Source: Marinimicrobium sp038419845
Lineage (GTDB): Bacteria; Pseudomonadota; Gammaproteobacteria; Pseudomonadales; Cellvibrionaceae
Assembly (NCBI RefSeq): GCF_038419845.1
Contig: NZ_JBCAQT010000004.1
Location: forward strand, 124,001 to 188,000
Reading direction: 5' to 3'
DNA length: 64,000 nucleotides
In this document: one piece after another, positions 34,054 through 42,738 of the stretch
How the letters are laid out: every line of letters begins with the position of its first letter
Numbering within the stretch: the stretch's first letter is position 1
Translations under genes and position numbers: made by a program
Notes under the pieces: generated by a model
What the model was told of the DNA's origin: nothing
Database searches by the model: none
What the model saw: only the letters and a program-made list of their open reading frames with translations

Positions 34054-35220
34054 ATGACTTTCGATCTCAACCGTTACCGCGAACAACTGCAGCAACTGGT
34101 GGCGCAGCCTTCTGTCAGCTGTGCGGCGCCCGACTGGGACATGAGCAACCTTCCGGTTATCGAGCTGATCGCGAGCTGGCTCGAGGCACGCGGGTTTACC
34201 GCCGAGATTCTGCCTCTGGCCGACCGCCCCGGCAAAGCCAACCTGATCGCCACGCTGGGTTCAGGCCCGGGTGGGCTGGTGTTCTCCGGCCACACGGACA
34301 CCGTCCCCTATGACGACAACCGCTGGCAGAGCGACCCTTTCACCCTGACCGAACGCGACGGCAAGCTCTACGGCCTGGGCGCGACGGACATGAAGGGGTT
34401 CTTTCCCGCCGTATTGGCCGCCATCGACCGCTTGGCCGGCGAACCACTACAGCAGCCGTTGATTGTGCTGGCGACTGCTGACGAAGAGAGCAGCATGAGC
34501 GGCGCCCGGGCGCTGGTTGACCAGGGCCGCCCAAAAGGCCGCTATGCCGTCATTGGGGAGCCCACCGAGCTACGCCCGGTGCGCATGCACAAAGGCATCA
34601 TGATGGAGTCCATCCGCGTCAGGGGCGCCAGCGGTCACTCCTCCAACCCCGCGTTGGGGAAAAACGCCCTGGAGACCATGCACGCGGTCATGGGCGAGTT
34701 GCTGTCCTATCGCGGAGAGCTCCAGAGTCGCTACCGCAACCCGGGCTTTCTGGTGGACGTGCCCACCCTGAACCTGGGCTGCATCCACGGAGGCGACAAC
34801 CCCAACCGTATCTGCGCCGAATGTGAGCTGCATTTCGACCTGCGACCCATGCCGGGCATGGACAATGAGGATCTGCGCCAGGCCATTCAACAACGGCTGA
34901 CGCCGCTGGCGGAAACGAGCGGCACGGACATTGTTTTTTCCACCCTGTTCGAGGGAGTCGACGCCTTTGAGCAGGACAGCGACTCGGATCTGGTGCGCGC
35001 CTGCGAAAAACTCACCGGGCACACCGCTGAAAGTGTCGCCTTTGCCACCGAGGCGCCCTTTTTGCAATCGCTCGGCATGGAGACCCTGGTACTGGGGCCC
35101 GGCTCCATCAACCAGGCCCACCAGCCGGACGAGTTCATTGCCATTGATCAGCTGGCACCCTCGGTGGATATATTGAGCGGCCTGATACAACGGTTTTGTC
35201 TTTCAGCTAACGGGAATTGA
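34054..35220 (+). CDS. argE: Acetylornithine deacetylase
   Basis: 388 residues. An M20-family metallohydrolase that removes acetate from N-acetylornithine in arginine synthesis. Metal-binding and catalytic segments: SGHTDTVPYDDNRW, GATDMKGFFP, ATADEESSMSGAR (general base Glu) and IGEPTELRPVR. The C-terminal His lies in GSINQAHQPDEFI. It lies 3 bp before argA, forming an argE-argA operon; the same pair is near pit in Pseudomonas. No clear ribosome binding site precedes the ATG. Confidence 0.93.
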   Translation: MTFDLNRYREQLQQLVAQPSVSCAAPDWDMSNLPVIELIASWLEARGFTAEILPLADRPGKANLIATLGSGPGGLVFSGHTDTVPYDDNRWQSDPFTLTERDGKLYGLGATDMKGFFPAVLAAIDRLAGEPLQQPLIVLATADEESSMSGARALVDQGRPKGRYAVIGEPTELRPVRMHKGIMMESIRVRGASGHSSNPALGKNALETMHAVMGELLSYRGELQSRYRNPGFLVDVPTLNLGCIHGGDNPNRICAECELHFDLRPMPGMDNEDLRQAIQQRLTPLAETSGTDIVFSTLFEGVDAFEQDSDSDLVRACEKLTGHTAESVAFATEAPFLQSLGMETLVLGPGSINQAHQPDEFIAIDQLAPSVDILSGLIQRFCLSANGN

Positions 35221-35223
35221 TTT

Positions 35224-36537
35224 GTGTCCAGTAACACTCAAGATTATGTGAAGTGGTTTCGCCACTCCTCCCCTTACATCAACGCCCACCGGGGTAAAAC
35301 ATTTGTACTGATGCTGCCCGGCGAGGCCCTGGTGCACCCCAATTTCGGCAACATCATTTATGACATTGCCCTGCTCAGCAGCCTGGGGGTACGCCTGGTG
35401 GTGGTTCACGGCGCCCGGCCCCAGATCGATGCGCGCCTGGCTGAAGCGGGCCTCACCAGCCAGTTTCACCGCAACCTCCGGGTGACCGATGCCGACAACC
35501 TGACGCGGGTCACCCAGGCCATCGGTCAGGCCCGCATTCAGGTGGAGGCAGCCCTATCCACCGGCGTGCCCAACTCGCCCATGCACGGCGCCCGCATGCA
35601 GGTGCTCAGTGGCAATTTTGCGGTGGCCATGCCGCACGGGGTGCTCGATGGTGTGGATTTGCAGCACACGGGCAAGGTGCGGCGGGTGAACACCCGCTCC
35701 CTCAATACCGCCCTGGATTCCGGGGCCATCGCCCTGCTCTCGCCACTGGGTTACTCCACCACGGGTGAAGCCTTCAATCTGTCATTCAGCGACGTCGCCA
35801 GCCACGTGGCCACTGCTTTGAGGGCTGACAAAATGCTGGCATTCGTGGAGGCCGACGGTATCCGGGACCGTGAAGGGCAGCTGATACGCCAGCTCGCCCT
35901 GCAGGAGTGCCGGGAGTACCTTGAGTCCCGTGGCGAGGCGATAGATATTGACCTGAAACAGGCCCTCAATGCCTGCTATCTGACCTGCCTGCAGGGCGTG
36001 CCCCGGGCGCAGCTGATGAGCTATGCCACCGACGGTGCGCTCCTGACCGAGCTGTTTACCCGGGACGGACTGGGCACCATGGTGCACTCGGACAGCTACG
36101 AGCAGTTGCGGCGGGCTACTATCGACGATGTTGGCGGTATTCTCGAGCTGTTGGCCCCCCTGGAGAACGAGGGCGTGTTGGTGCGCCGCTCACGGGAGCT
36201 GCTGGAAACCGAGATTGAACGTTTTCATGTGCTCGAGAAAGACGGAACCATTATCGCCTGCGCGGCGATCTACCCGTTTGAGGACTCGGCGGAGCTGGCC
36301 TGCGTAGTGACCCACCCCGACTATCGCAAGGGTGGACGGGCCGCGGCATTGCTGGGGCAGATGGAAACGCTCGCGCGCCGCCAGGGGATCAAACGCCTGT
36401 TTGTCCTGACCACCCAGACCGCTCACTGGTTTATTGAGCAGGGGTTTGTCCAGGCGCAATTGACCGAGTTGCCCGTGGCGCGCCAGAGTCTGTACAACTA
36501 CCAGCGCAACTCCAAGATTTTCATAAAGGCCCTTTAA
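35224..36537 (+). CDS. argA: N-acetylglutamate synthase
   Basis: 437 residues, GTG start 3 bp after the argE stop. The N-terminal amino-acid-kinase-like domain (about 10-285; KTFVLMLPGEALVHPN, LVVVHGARPQID) binds arginine for feedback control. The C-terminal GNAT acetyltransferase domain (about 290-437; HPDYRKGGRAAALLGQME is the acetyl-CoA loop) makes N-acetylglutamate. Length matches E. coli ArgA (443). Transcription ends at a strong terminator 40 bp downstream. Confidence 0.96.
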   Translation: MSSNTQDYVKWFRHSSPYINAHRGKTFVLMLPGEALVHPNFGNIIYDIALLSSLGVRLVVVHGARPQIDARLAEAGLTSQFHRNLRVTDADNLTRVTQAIGQARIQVEAALSTGVPNSPMHGARMQVLSGNFAVAMPHGVLDGVDLQHTGKVRRVNTRSLNTALDSGAIALLSPLGYSTTGEAFNLSFSDVASHVATALRADKMLAFVEADGIRDREGQLIRQLALQECREYLESRGEAIDIDLKQALNACYLTCLQGVPRAQLMSYATDGALLTELFTRDGLGTMVHSDSYEQLRRATIDDVGGILELLAPLENEGVLVRRSRELLETEIERFHVLEKDGTIIACAAIYPFEDSAELACVVTHPDYRKGGRAAALLGQMETLARRQGIKRLFVLTTQTAHWFIEQGFVQAQLTELPVARQSLYNYQRNSKIFIKAL

Positions 36538-36578
36538 ACAGCCTGCGGGAAATCCGGTTCATCTCCACCCTGGGCAGA

Positions 36579-36613
36579 CACAAAAAAGCCGGCTTTAAGC
36601 CGGCTTTTTTGTG
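36579..36613. terminator. Bidirectional rho-independent terminator
   Basis: A perfect palindrome: an AAGCCGGC/GCCGGCTT stem with a TTTA-type loop, flanked by A6 on the left and T6 on the right and framed by CAC/GTG. It therefore serves both argA (plus) and the convergent TPR gene (minus). Confidence 0.92.
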
Positions 36614-36633
36614 AGCGGGATGGATCAGAAACC

Positions 36634-38100
36634 TTAGGCTCCAGGCAAGACAATACCGTCCTGTTCTGCCCGTTTCCTTTCCTGCTCCTCAATGCGCTCC
36701 TGCTCTCTCTCGAGCTCTTTCTCGCGATTCTGCTCCCGCTTGGCGTAATTGATCCACTGCTTCGCGCTATCCGCGCTGCGCTTGTCTTTGGCCGCTTTTT
36801 CCAGGGTTTCAATCGCCTGATCGTAATCGCCCATATTCACATAGGCGGTGCCCATGCGCAGATACACCTGGTCACTCCGATCTACCCCTTTATCCAGTGC
36901 TTCTTCACCGGCTTCGATGGAGTCATCGTAGCGCTCCTCCAGCATGTAAAGGGCAGACAGGCGGGCAAACAGATCGCCATCGTCAGACTTCTCGGCGGCC
37001 TTTTCCATCTCCTCCATCGCCTTGTCGGTTTCCCGTGCGAGGCTCCAGGAGTTTGCCAGCAGCTCCAGATTTTTGGACGTCGGCTCTATGTACTCATCTT
37101 CATAGATCCCTTTGTTCAGAATCTTGGCCGCCTTGTAAGGCACTTCCCGGTCGAGAAACATTGACGCCAGGGAGATCAGGATATTCTCTTTATCCAGGCC
37201 GTCGAGCATATAGACCAGCTCAAGCGAGTGCAGACGATCGTCATAGCGTTCCAGAAGACTGTAGATGTCCGAAAGCTGGCGCCAGGTCGATACTTTGGGA
37301 TAGTCCCGCACCATATTTTCCAGCACTTTCGCGGTGTTTACGTAATCTTCTTTCTCGAAGTACAACAGCCGCTGCATGGCGTACCAGTTCTCTTCAGGGG
37401 TTTCGCCGTTGGCCTCAGCCTTGCGGACCGCTTCGTTGACGTGAGCCAGTGCTCGTTCCGAGTTACCCATCTGATAGAAAAGCAGTGAAAAGACGTAGTA
37501 CTGATCAGCATCGATACTGGTTACCATGTCAGTCCAGTTTTCGAACGCTTCTAAAGCCGCCTCGAAGTTCTCTTCCTGCATGTGCAACTTACCCAGCACC
37601 TGCCAGGTGGAAGTTTCAAGTCCAGACGGGATCTGAGGACTTTTGGAAACGACCTCTTCAAACGCGGCAATGGTCTGCTCCATGTTGTCCATCTGGAAAT
37701 GAACATTGGCCAGGAAGTTGTAAATCTGGGCTTGTTCATACGCGTTGTATTCGTCGATCTTGGCTTCCATCTCCCGCAGCAGACGAAGTGCCTCATCCAG
37801 ATCGGGCTCCGGTGGCTCTGAGCCATCTTCCGGCGCTTCCGGATCGAGGAAGCTCTGTACTTCGGACAGCTCTTCGCTCAACCCCTGACTGACACCGGGC
37901 ACCCGACGGGCTTCCGGGCGCTCGCTGGCAGGCTGGATCAAGTCCTGTGCCTGCACAACACCCACTGACCAGACGCTCTGCTCGGGCGCGATGCCATTGA
38001 CCAGAGTGGTGGACACAACGGGCGCGGTGACCAGTGCCGCCGCCAGGACGCTGCGGTTTAGCGTACCGGCAACAAACGCTCTCAAATTATTCACTGTCAT
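36634..38100 (-). CDS. TPR-repeat protein of the TonB-ExbBD operon
   Basis: 488 residues from the ATG at 38100, preceded by AGGTGG; the GTG at 38109 is discounted. A signal-like N-terminus (SVLAAALVTAPVVSTTLVNG) is followed by an acidic linker and about seven or eight tetratricopeptide repeats (for example YNFLANVHFQMDNMEQTIAAFEE and LRMGTAYVNMGDYDQAIETLEKA), ending in a Glu/Arg/Lys-rich helix. It is probably periplasmic. The same gene follows tonB in DUF3450-exbB-exbB-exbD-tonB operons of marine gammaproteobacteria, where it is thought to help the TonB system contact receptors or peptidoglycan. Confidence 0.82.
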   Translation of the reverse strand: MTVNNLRAFVAGTLNRSVLAAALVTAPVVSTTLVNGIAPEQSVWSVGVVQAQDLIQPASERPEARRVPGVSQGLSEELSEVQSFLDPEAPEDGSEPPEPDLDEALRLLREMEAKIDEYNAYEQAQIYNFLANVHFQMDNMEQTIAAFEEVVSKSPQIPSGLETSTWQVLGKLHMQEENFEAALEAFENWTDMVTSIDADQYYVFSLLFYQMGNSERALAHVNEAVRKAEANGETPEENWYAMQRLLYFEKEDYVNTAKVLENMVRDYPKVSTWRQLSDIYSLLERYDDRLHSLELVYMLDGLDKENILISLASMFLDREVPYKAAKILNKGIYEDEYIEPTSKNLELLANSWSLARETDKAMEEMEKAAEKSDDGDLFARLSALYMLEERYDDSIEAGEEALDKGVDRSDQVYLRMGTAYVNMGDYDQAIETLEKAAKDKRSADSAKQWINYAKREQNREKELEREQERIEEQERKRAEQDGIVLPGA

Positions 38101-38109
38101 AACTCCCAC

Positions 38110-38733
38110 CTAGTCCTCCAACTCAAACACAAAGCGATAGGAGACACCAGCGACCTCGACCGGCTCGCCATCGATAACGCGGGGACGGAACTTGAAGCGC
38201 TCCGCCGCCCGGATGGCGGCCCGATTGAAGATGCTGGTTTCGCGCCCATCAGTGTCGACAGCATCGACCACTTCGACATCTTTAGTGGAGCCGTTGCTCG
38301 TCACCGTGAACTGCACGGTCACAAAGCCTTCGATACCACGGGACGCGGCCCGACGCGGATACTCGGGAGCCACAGCAACAATCGGCATGTATTCCCCGTC
38401 ACCGGAGAAGTTACCGCCCGTTCCCATGCCCATGTTCATATCCATGCCCGGTGCGGCCATGTTGAGCGCCGCAGCGTCAACGTCGGGAGAGTCAAACTCG
38501 GGCTCCGGCACGTCGGGCGGCTGATTCTCCGGCTGTTCGGGTTTGTTGGGCTTGGCCGCCTCGTACTGAGTCTCGATCTCGGTATCAGGCATCCGAATGT
38601 CAGCGATCCGGCGGGTTTCTTGCTGCTCATCCTGACCCAGGTCTTCATTGATCAGTGATTGCATCAAGAAAAGCAGGCCCAAGGTGACAACAACCGAAAG
38701 CGCCGTAGCTATACCTACTCTTGCAAAATTCAT
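38110..38733 (-). CDS. tonB: Energy transducer TonB
   Basis: 207 residues. An N-terminal membrane anchor (TALSVVVTLGLLFLMQSLI, about 8-28), a Pro-rich linker (KPNKPEQPENQPPDVPEPEF), a Met/Gly-rich segment (PGMDMNMGMGTGG) and the TonB C-terminal domain (about 115-205; PEYPRRAASRGIEGFVTVQF). It transmits proton-motive force to TonB-dependent outer-membrane receptors. Six bp separate it from exbD. Confidence 0.93.
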   Translation of the reverse strand: MNFARVGIATALSVVVTLGLLFLMQSLINEDLGQDEQQETRRIADIRMPDTEIETQYEAAKPNKPEQPENQPPDVPEPEFDSPDVDAAALNMAAPGMDMNMGMGTGGNFSGDGEYMPIVAVAPEYPRRAASRGIEGFVTVQFTVTSNGSTKDVEVVDAVDTDGRETSIFNRAAIRAAERFKFRPRVIDGEPVEVAGVSYRFVFELED

Positions 38734-38739
38734 AGCAGA

Positions 38740-39144
38740 CTAGTTCTCTTCAGTGGAGACAGCGACGTTGGTAATACCCAGATCGCGCGCGGATTCGGTA
38801 ATGCTGATTACCATCTCCATGTCGGCGCCCTGATCGGCCTGTATTACCACCGTTCCCTTGGGATTTTCGGCCTGTAAGCGTTCAATCTGAGCCTTGACGC
38901 CGCGAGGATCCACTTCCTCTTTATCGATCCAGATCTCGTTATTCTCGTTAACGGCTATCAGAATCGCTGCGTTTTCCTTCGGTTCCGCCATGGTCGCTTC
39001 AGGTCGAGTGACTTCAATCCCCGTCTCTTTGATGAATGTAGCAGTCACGATGAAGAAGATCAGCATGATGAACACCACATCGAGCATGGGGGTCAAGTCA
39101 ATGGCCTGGGCTTCTTCTTCGGGTTTCTCATTATTCCTGCTCAT
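38740..39144 (-). CDS. exbD: Biopolymer transport protein ExbD
   Basis: 134 residues with one N-terminal helix, IDLTPMLDVVFIMLIFFIV (about 16-35), that carries the conserved proton-path Asp in PMLDVVF. The small periplasmic domain ends with RDLGITNVAVSTEEN. It partners ExbB to energise TonB. It sits between exbB (short) and tonB in the operon. Confidence 0.94.
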   Translation of the reverse strand: MSRNNEKPEEEAQAIDLTPMLDVVFIMLIFFIVTATFIKETGIEVTRPEATMAEPKENAAILIAVNENNEIWIDKEEVDPRGVKAQIERLQAENPKGTVVIQADQGADMEMVISITESARDLGITNVAVSTEEN

Positions 39145-39185
39145 GGGAGATCTCTTAAATACCGGTTAATACTTGGATGTCGGCC

Positions 39186-39713
39186 TTAGTGATCCATGGT
39201 CAAGTGATCGGCAAACAGATGATTTTCGCGCTCGGCAATACCCGTCAGGTAGGTGTTGGCGAACAGCCCTGACAGGGCGGCCACCATACCGGCCATTGTG
39301 GGAATGGTGGCGCGCGAAACGCCACCTGCCATCTGCTTGGCATCGCCACCACCGGTCATTGCCAGCACGTTGAACACTTCGATCATACCGGTCACGGTAC
39401 CAAGCAAGCCCAACAGAGGACACAGGCTGACCATGGTCGCGATCATGTCCATGTTGACATTGATCTTTTCCGATACCCGGGAAATTAAGGCCTGGCGTAT
39501 CTGGTGAGCATTCCAGGATTTGCGCTCACTGCGGCTCTCCCATTGCTCCAGAGCCGCCTGAACGTCACTTTTCAGACCCCCTTTGAAATACCAGAAGCGC
39601 TCAAAGATGAGCGTCCACATCACAAAGGTGAGGATGGCGATGAGCACAAGCACACCGCCCCCCTGATCCAAAAAGGCTTTAATGGCTGCGATTGCTTCCA
39701 TTATTGCCAGCAT
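39186..39713 (-). CDS. exbB: MotA/TolQ/ExbB proton-channel protein (short ExbB)
   Basis: 175 residues with three transmembrane segments (about 12-33, 85-105 and 125-150). The family signature occurs at MVSLCPLLGLLGTVTGMIEVF and the end of ISRATIPTMAGMVAALSGLF. It is the conventional ExbB of the operon and lies immediately upstream of exbD. Confidence 0.92.
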   Translation of the reverse strand: MLAIMEAIAAIKAFLDQGGGVLVLIAILTFVMWTLIFERFWYFKGGLKSDVQAALEQWESRSERKSWNAHQIRQALISRVSEKINVNMDMIATMVSLCPLLGLLGTVTGMIEVFNVLAMTGGGDAKQMAGGVSRATIPTMAGMVAALSGLFANTYLTGIAERENHLFADHLTMDH

Positions 39714-39723
39714 GGTTTATCTC

Positions 39724-41106
39724 CTACTTGCGTTCGGCGTTTTCAGCCACAATGCCAGTCGTCTGCTCATCCAGGATGTGGATGATGCGCTTGGCCCGAC
39801 CGTTCACAATGGTGTGCAGCAGGACGGTCGGAATGGCGACAACCAGACCCAGCACGGTAGTGATCAGCGCGGAGGAGATACCGCCGGCCATGTTTTTCGG
39901 ATCGCCTGCACCGAAGATGGTGATTGCCTGGAAGGTCAGAATCATACCCACAACGGTACCCAACAGACCCATCAGCGGCGCAACCGCAGCAATGATCTTC
40001 AGCAGGTTCAAGCCGCTTTCAATCTTGGGCCGCTCTTTGAGAACCGCTTCTTCGAGCTTCAGCTCCAGAGTCTCGGTATCAACCGACTTGTTCTCTTCAG
40101 CCACTTTCAGGACACGGCCCAGGGGGTTGTTGTCGCTGGGTGTGCTGGATTTGAGCTGAGAGGTCACCTTGGCACTGACGGTGCTCAGGTAGATGATGCG
40201 CCACAGACCGAGCAGGAAGCCAAAGATACCAACAGCGGTAATGGTATAACCGACTCCGCCGCCCTGGTGCCAACGCTCACCCCAAGTGGGGCTGTCAATC
40301 AGAGCGGTCAACAGTGAACCGCCAGTGGGGCCAGTGGGGTCGATACCCACGCGAACCAGTCCCGATTCGGCGTTCTGCAACCGTTCAGCCGAGTCCTGAA
40401 TGCTGCCAGAGGGCTGACGTGCCAGCTCTTCCATCTTGTTGCCATCGGGGTTGAAAGCCAGGTATTTGCCATTCGACACCAGGTTGTAGGAGCCGATCCG
40501 GACAACTTCCTGCTCTTGCTTCGTGCCACCGGGTTTGATCACCTCACCGGTAAACTCGACAATCTTGCCACTCTCGATCATCTGACGCTGCACTTCGTAC
40601 CACAGACGCTCGATTTCCTCCATGCTGGGCAGGCGAGTGTTGCTGTTCATCTTGTCAATCAGGCCTGTCAGGAAGCCACCGCGGTCGGGGTACTGGGCGC
40701 TGACGATCGAGGTATTGATTGTGGAACGCAGGTCACCGGCGGTAGAAGTCAGGTGGCCAAACAGTTCGCGCAGCGAACCCAGACGCTCATTGAGCTGATC
40801 GCGCTTGGCGTCAACTTGCAGCTCCTGTTCGTCGTAGGTTGCCTCGAGCTGTTCAGAGCGCTGCTCTTCAGCATCACGGGTGTTGCGCGCCTGCTGGAGA
40901 AGCTCTTCGCGACGGTTCTGCTCCTGACGGAACTCGGCTTCACGCTCACGATGTTCCTGAGATTCGTTGACGCGCGACTCGCGCACCATCTCCAGCAACT
41001 CCTCGAGAGAGCCGGCTGTATCAGCGTCTTGGGCCATGGCCACATTGGTGCTCAGCAGACCTGCTGCCAGGGCAACCAGAGAGCCCTTCAAAAACGTCAT
41101 CTTCAT
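39724..41106 (-). CDS. Long ExbB-type protein with periplasmic coiled-coil domain
   Basis: 460 residues. Signal peptide (SLVALAAGLLSTNVAMA), then about 250 periplasmic residues rich in Glu/Arg/Gln coiled coil (HREREAEFRQEQNRREELLQ, broken here). The C-terminal MotA/TolQ/ExbB domain follows (about 275-455; IIAAVAPLMGLLGTVVGMIL). GGAGG lies 7 nt before the ATG, and the start overlaps the DUF3450 stop (ATGA). A second ExbB with a long exported part is characteristic of this operon type; the coiled coil may reach towards peptidoglycan. Confidence 0.87.
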   Translation of the reverse strand: MKMTFLKGSLVALAAGLLSTNVAMAQDADTAGSLEELLEMVRESRVNESQEHREREAEFRQEQNRREELLQQARNTRDAEEQRSEQLEATYDEQELQVDAKRDQLNERLGSLRELFGHLTSTAGDLRSTINTSIVSAQYPDRGGFLTGLIDKMNSNTRLPSMEEIERLWYEVQRQMIESGKIVEFTGEVIKPGGTKQEQEVVRIGSYNLVSNGKYLAFNPDGNKMEELARQPSGSIQDSAERLQNAESGLVRVGIDPTGPTGGSLLTALIDSPTWGERWHQGGGVGYTITAVGIFGFLLGLWRIIYLSTVSAKVTSQLKSSTPSDNNPLGRVLKVAEENKSVDTETLELKLEEAVLKERPKIESGLNLLKIIAAVAPLMGLLGTVVGMILTFQAITIFGAGDPKNMAGGISSALITTVLGLVVAIPTVLLHTIVNGRAKRIIHILDEQTTGIVAENAERK

Positions 41107-41885
41107 TGTGCTGCCTCCGGAGCCTGAATCGCTAGCATCATGATGTCCTGGGCGGCCTGGTCACGCGCAATGCGCAGTCCTTTCAGGATTGAGTTGCGGT
41201 AGGAGTCATCCAGCTCAACCCAAGCTTCCTGTTCGGAGTCCCAGGCACCCTGGCGTTCGGTGTCGGTTGTCTGATACATCAGGGAAACACGGCCGACGCG
41301 CAGAATGTTGACTTCGCGCTCCTGACCGTCCACTTCCAGGGTATCGCGGTAGGTGTCGAGGAAACGGCCGTATTCGGATTCGATCCGGTAGGCTTCCAGC
41401 ACCTGGCGGAATTTCTCGGCAACGGAGATATCGGCGCGGTCCTGGTTTTCCTGCAACGTCTGAATGCGCGCCAGGCGCTCATCCAGATGGAAAGGCATGT
41501 CCAGTCTTACGAACTGCTCCAGAGCGTCCAGCATTTTCAGCACCAGCGGCTGAATCTGGCGCTCAATGACCGTGACCTGCTCAATGGATTGATCAAGGTC
41601 GTTCAATACGCGCAACTGAGCGTCAATCTGCCGCTCGAGCTGGCTGTTGTAGGTGCGCAGACCTTCGATTTCCTTGTTCACAACTTTGAACTGTTGCATC
41701 AGGTCTTCGGTTTCCTGCGCCAGGCGGTCGATCCGCCGCTGGGATTCCTGGGCCATAGTGGTTTTGGCCTCTCCCACCTGGAGTATCTGCTCCAGAGTTT
41801 CATCTGCCACGGCAACGCTACCCACTAGCGCGCCGGCAGAAAGCACGGTGGACAGGGCCACGGCTTTCATTCGCTGCTTTTTCAT
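41103..41885 (-). CDS. DUF3450 periplasmic coiled-coil protein
   Basis: 260 residues from the ATG at 41885, which has GGGGGA upstream; the longer frame to 41942 is not used. Signal peptide ends SVAVADETLEQ. The body is coiled coil (about 30-130) followed by a globular C-terminal part (ILRVGRVSLMYQTTDTERQG). DUF3450 genes open TonB/ExbB/ExbD operons in Vibrio, Shewanella and related marine bacteria. It is the first gene here; its precise role is unknown. Confidence 0.85.
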   Translation of the reverse strand: MKKQRMKAVALSTVLSAGALVGSVAVADETLEQILQVGEAKTTMAQESQRRIDRLAQETEDLMQQFKVVNKEIEGLRTYNSQLERQIDAQLRVLNDLDQSIEQVTVIERQIQPLVLKMLDALEQFVRLDMPFHLDERLARIQTLQENQDRADISVAEKFRQVLEAYRIESEYGRFLDTYRDTLEVDGQEREVNILRVGRVSLMYQTTDTERQGAWDSEQEAWVELDDSYRNSILKGLRIARDQAAQDIMMLAIQAPEAAQ

Positions 41886-42015
41886 ATTTCCCCCAACTCG
41901 GGTGCTTGCATCAGATGAGTTTGCGACAGTCAGATGCCACACAACACGTTATCCACACTTTTGCCTCGGTTTACAGAGGCGCCAAGAGCCGCGACGAGGC
42001 AGCCAAGAACGCCGC

Positions 42016-42045
42016 ATTGTAATAAGAGGCGTCCTTCACATTCAA
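42016..42045 (-). promoter_or_regulatory. Candidate promoter of the DUF3450-exbB-exbD-tonB operon
   Basis: On the minus strand: TTGAAT (42040-42045), 18 bp spacer, TACAAT (42016-42021). It predicts a start near 42009 and a 5' leader of about 120 nt. Confidence 0.5.
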
Positions 42046-42080
42046 TGGTTTAGACAAACGGTTTCCCAGCTGGGTAGATC

Positions 42081-42132
42081 GGTATCACACGGGTAACACA
42101 TAGTCCCATTGACTGCGTCAAAAAGGTAACAC
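42081..42132. promoter_or_regulatory. Three phased GGTA(A/T)CAC octamers
   Basis: GGTATCAC (42081-42088), GGTAACAC (42092-42099) and GGTAACAC (42125-42132) lie 11 and 33 bp apart, that is on one face of the helix. They sit 35-90 bp upstream of the candidate TonB-operon promoter, a place expected for an activator. The regulator is not known. Confidence 0.45.
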
Positions 42133-42166
42133 TTGGTCAAAATATAATCAGCCTGAGCGACTGTAA

Positions 42167-42667
42167 TCAAGCTGTCACCTTTTCATATTCCAAGAAAGAG
42201 TGTGGTACAGGCGCATCAGATGCGCCAGCTTTCTTGTCTGTTAAAGTCCATTCTGCCGGCGAAAGCTCCGGAAAATAGGCGTCTCCCTCAATCTCCAGAT
42301 CGATTCGGGTCAGATAGATCCGATCCGTCTGCGCCAGCGCCTGACGATAGATCTCGGCGCCGCCCATGACCATCAGCTCCTCGGCATCGGGCTGCTCCGC
42401 GCGCGCGAGCGCCAGGCCTTCCTCCAGGCTGCTCACCCAGCGCACCGCCGGGTCTTCCAAGGGCCTGGGCGAGCGACTGATCACAATGTTGAGACGCCCA
42501 GGCAGTGCCCGGCCGATCGACTCATGGGTTTTGCGTCCCATGATCACCGGCTTACCCAGCGTCACCGCCTTGAAGTGCTTCAGATCATCCGGCAACCGCC
42601 AGGGTAACTGGTTGTCACGACCGATAACGCCGTTGCGTGCCGTCGCTACAATTATGGCCACTTTCAT
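42167..42667 (-). CDS. folA: Dihydrofolate reductase
   Basis: 166 residues. MKVAIIVATARNGVIGRDNQ, LPWRLPDDLKHFKAVT (substrate-binding Asp region), VIMGRKTHESIG and VMGGAEIYRQAL (NADPH binding) are typical of chromosomal FolA, which regenerates tetrahydrofolate consumed by ThyA. It lies 71 bp after thyA in the same direction. Confidence 0.96.
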   Translation of the reverse strand: MKVAIIVATARNGVIGRDNQLPWRLPDDLKHFKAVTLGKPVIMGRKTHESIGRALPGRLNIVISRSPRPLEDPAVRWVSSLEEGLALARAEQPDAEELMVMGGAEIYRQALAQTDRIYLTRIDLEIEGDAYFPELSPAEWTLTDKKAGASDAPVPHSFLEYEKVTA

Positions 42668-42738
42668 ATTGAATTGTTCCAGAAAACGTGAACAGTTTCA
42701 CACTGACAAATTGACGTCCCGGGCCGCTGCCCAGTGGC

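Noticed and set aside
42143..42148. TATAAT on the plus strand before folA's end
   Set aside because: No plus-strand gene follows and no -35 lies at a suitable distance.
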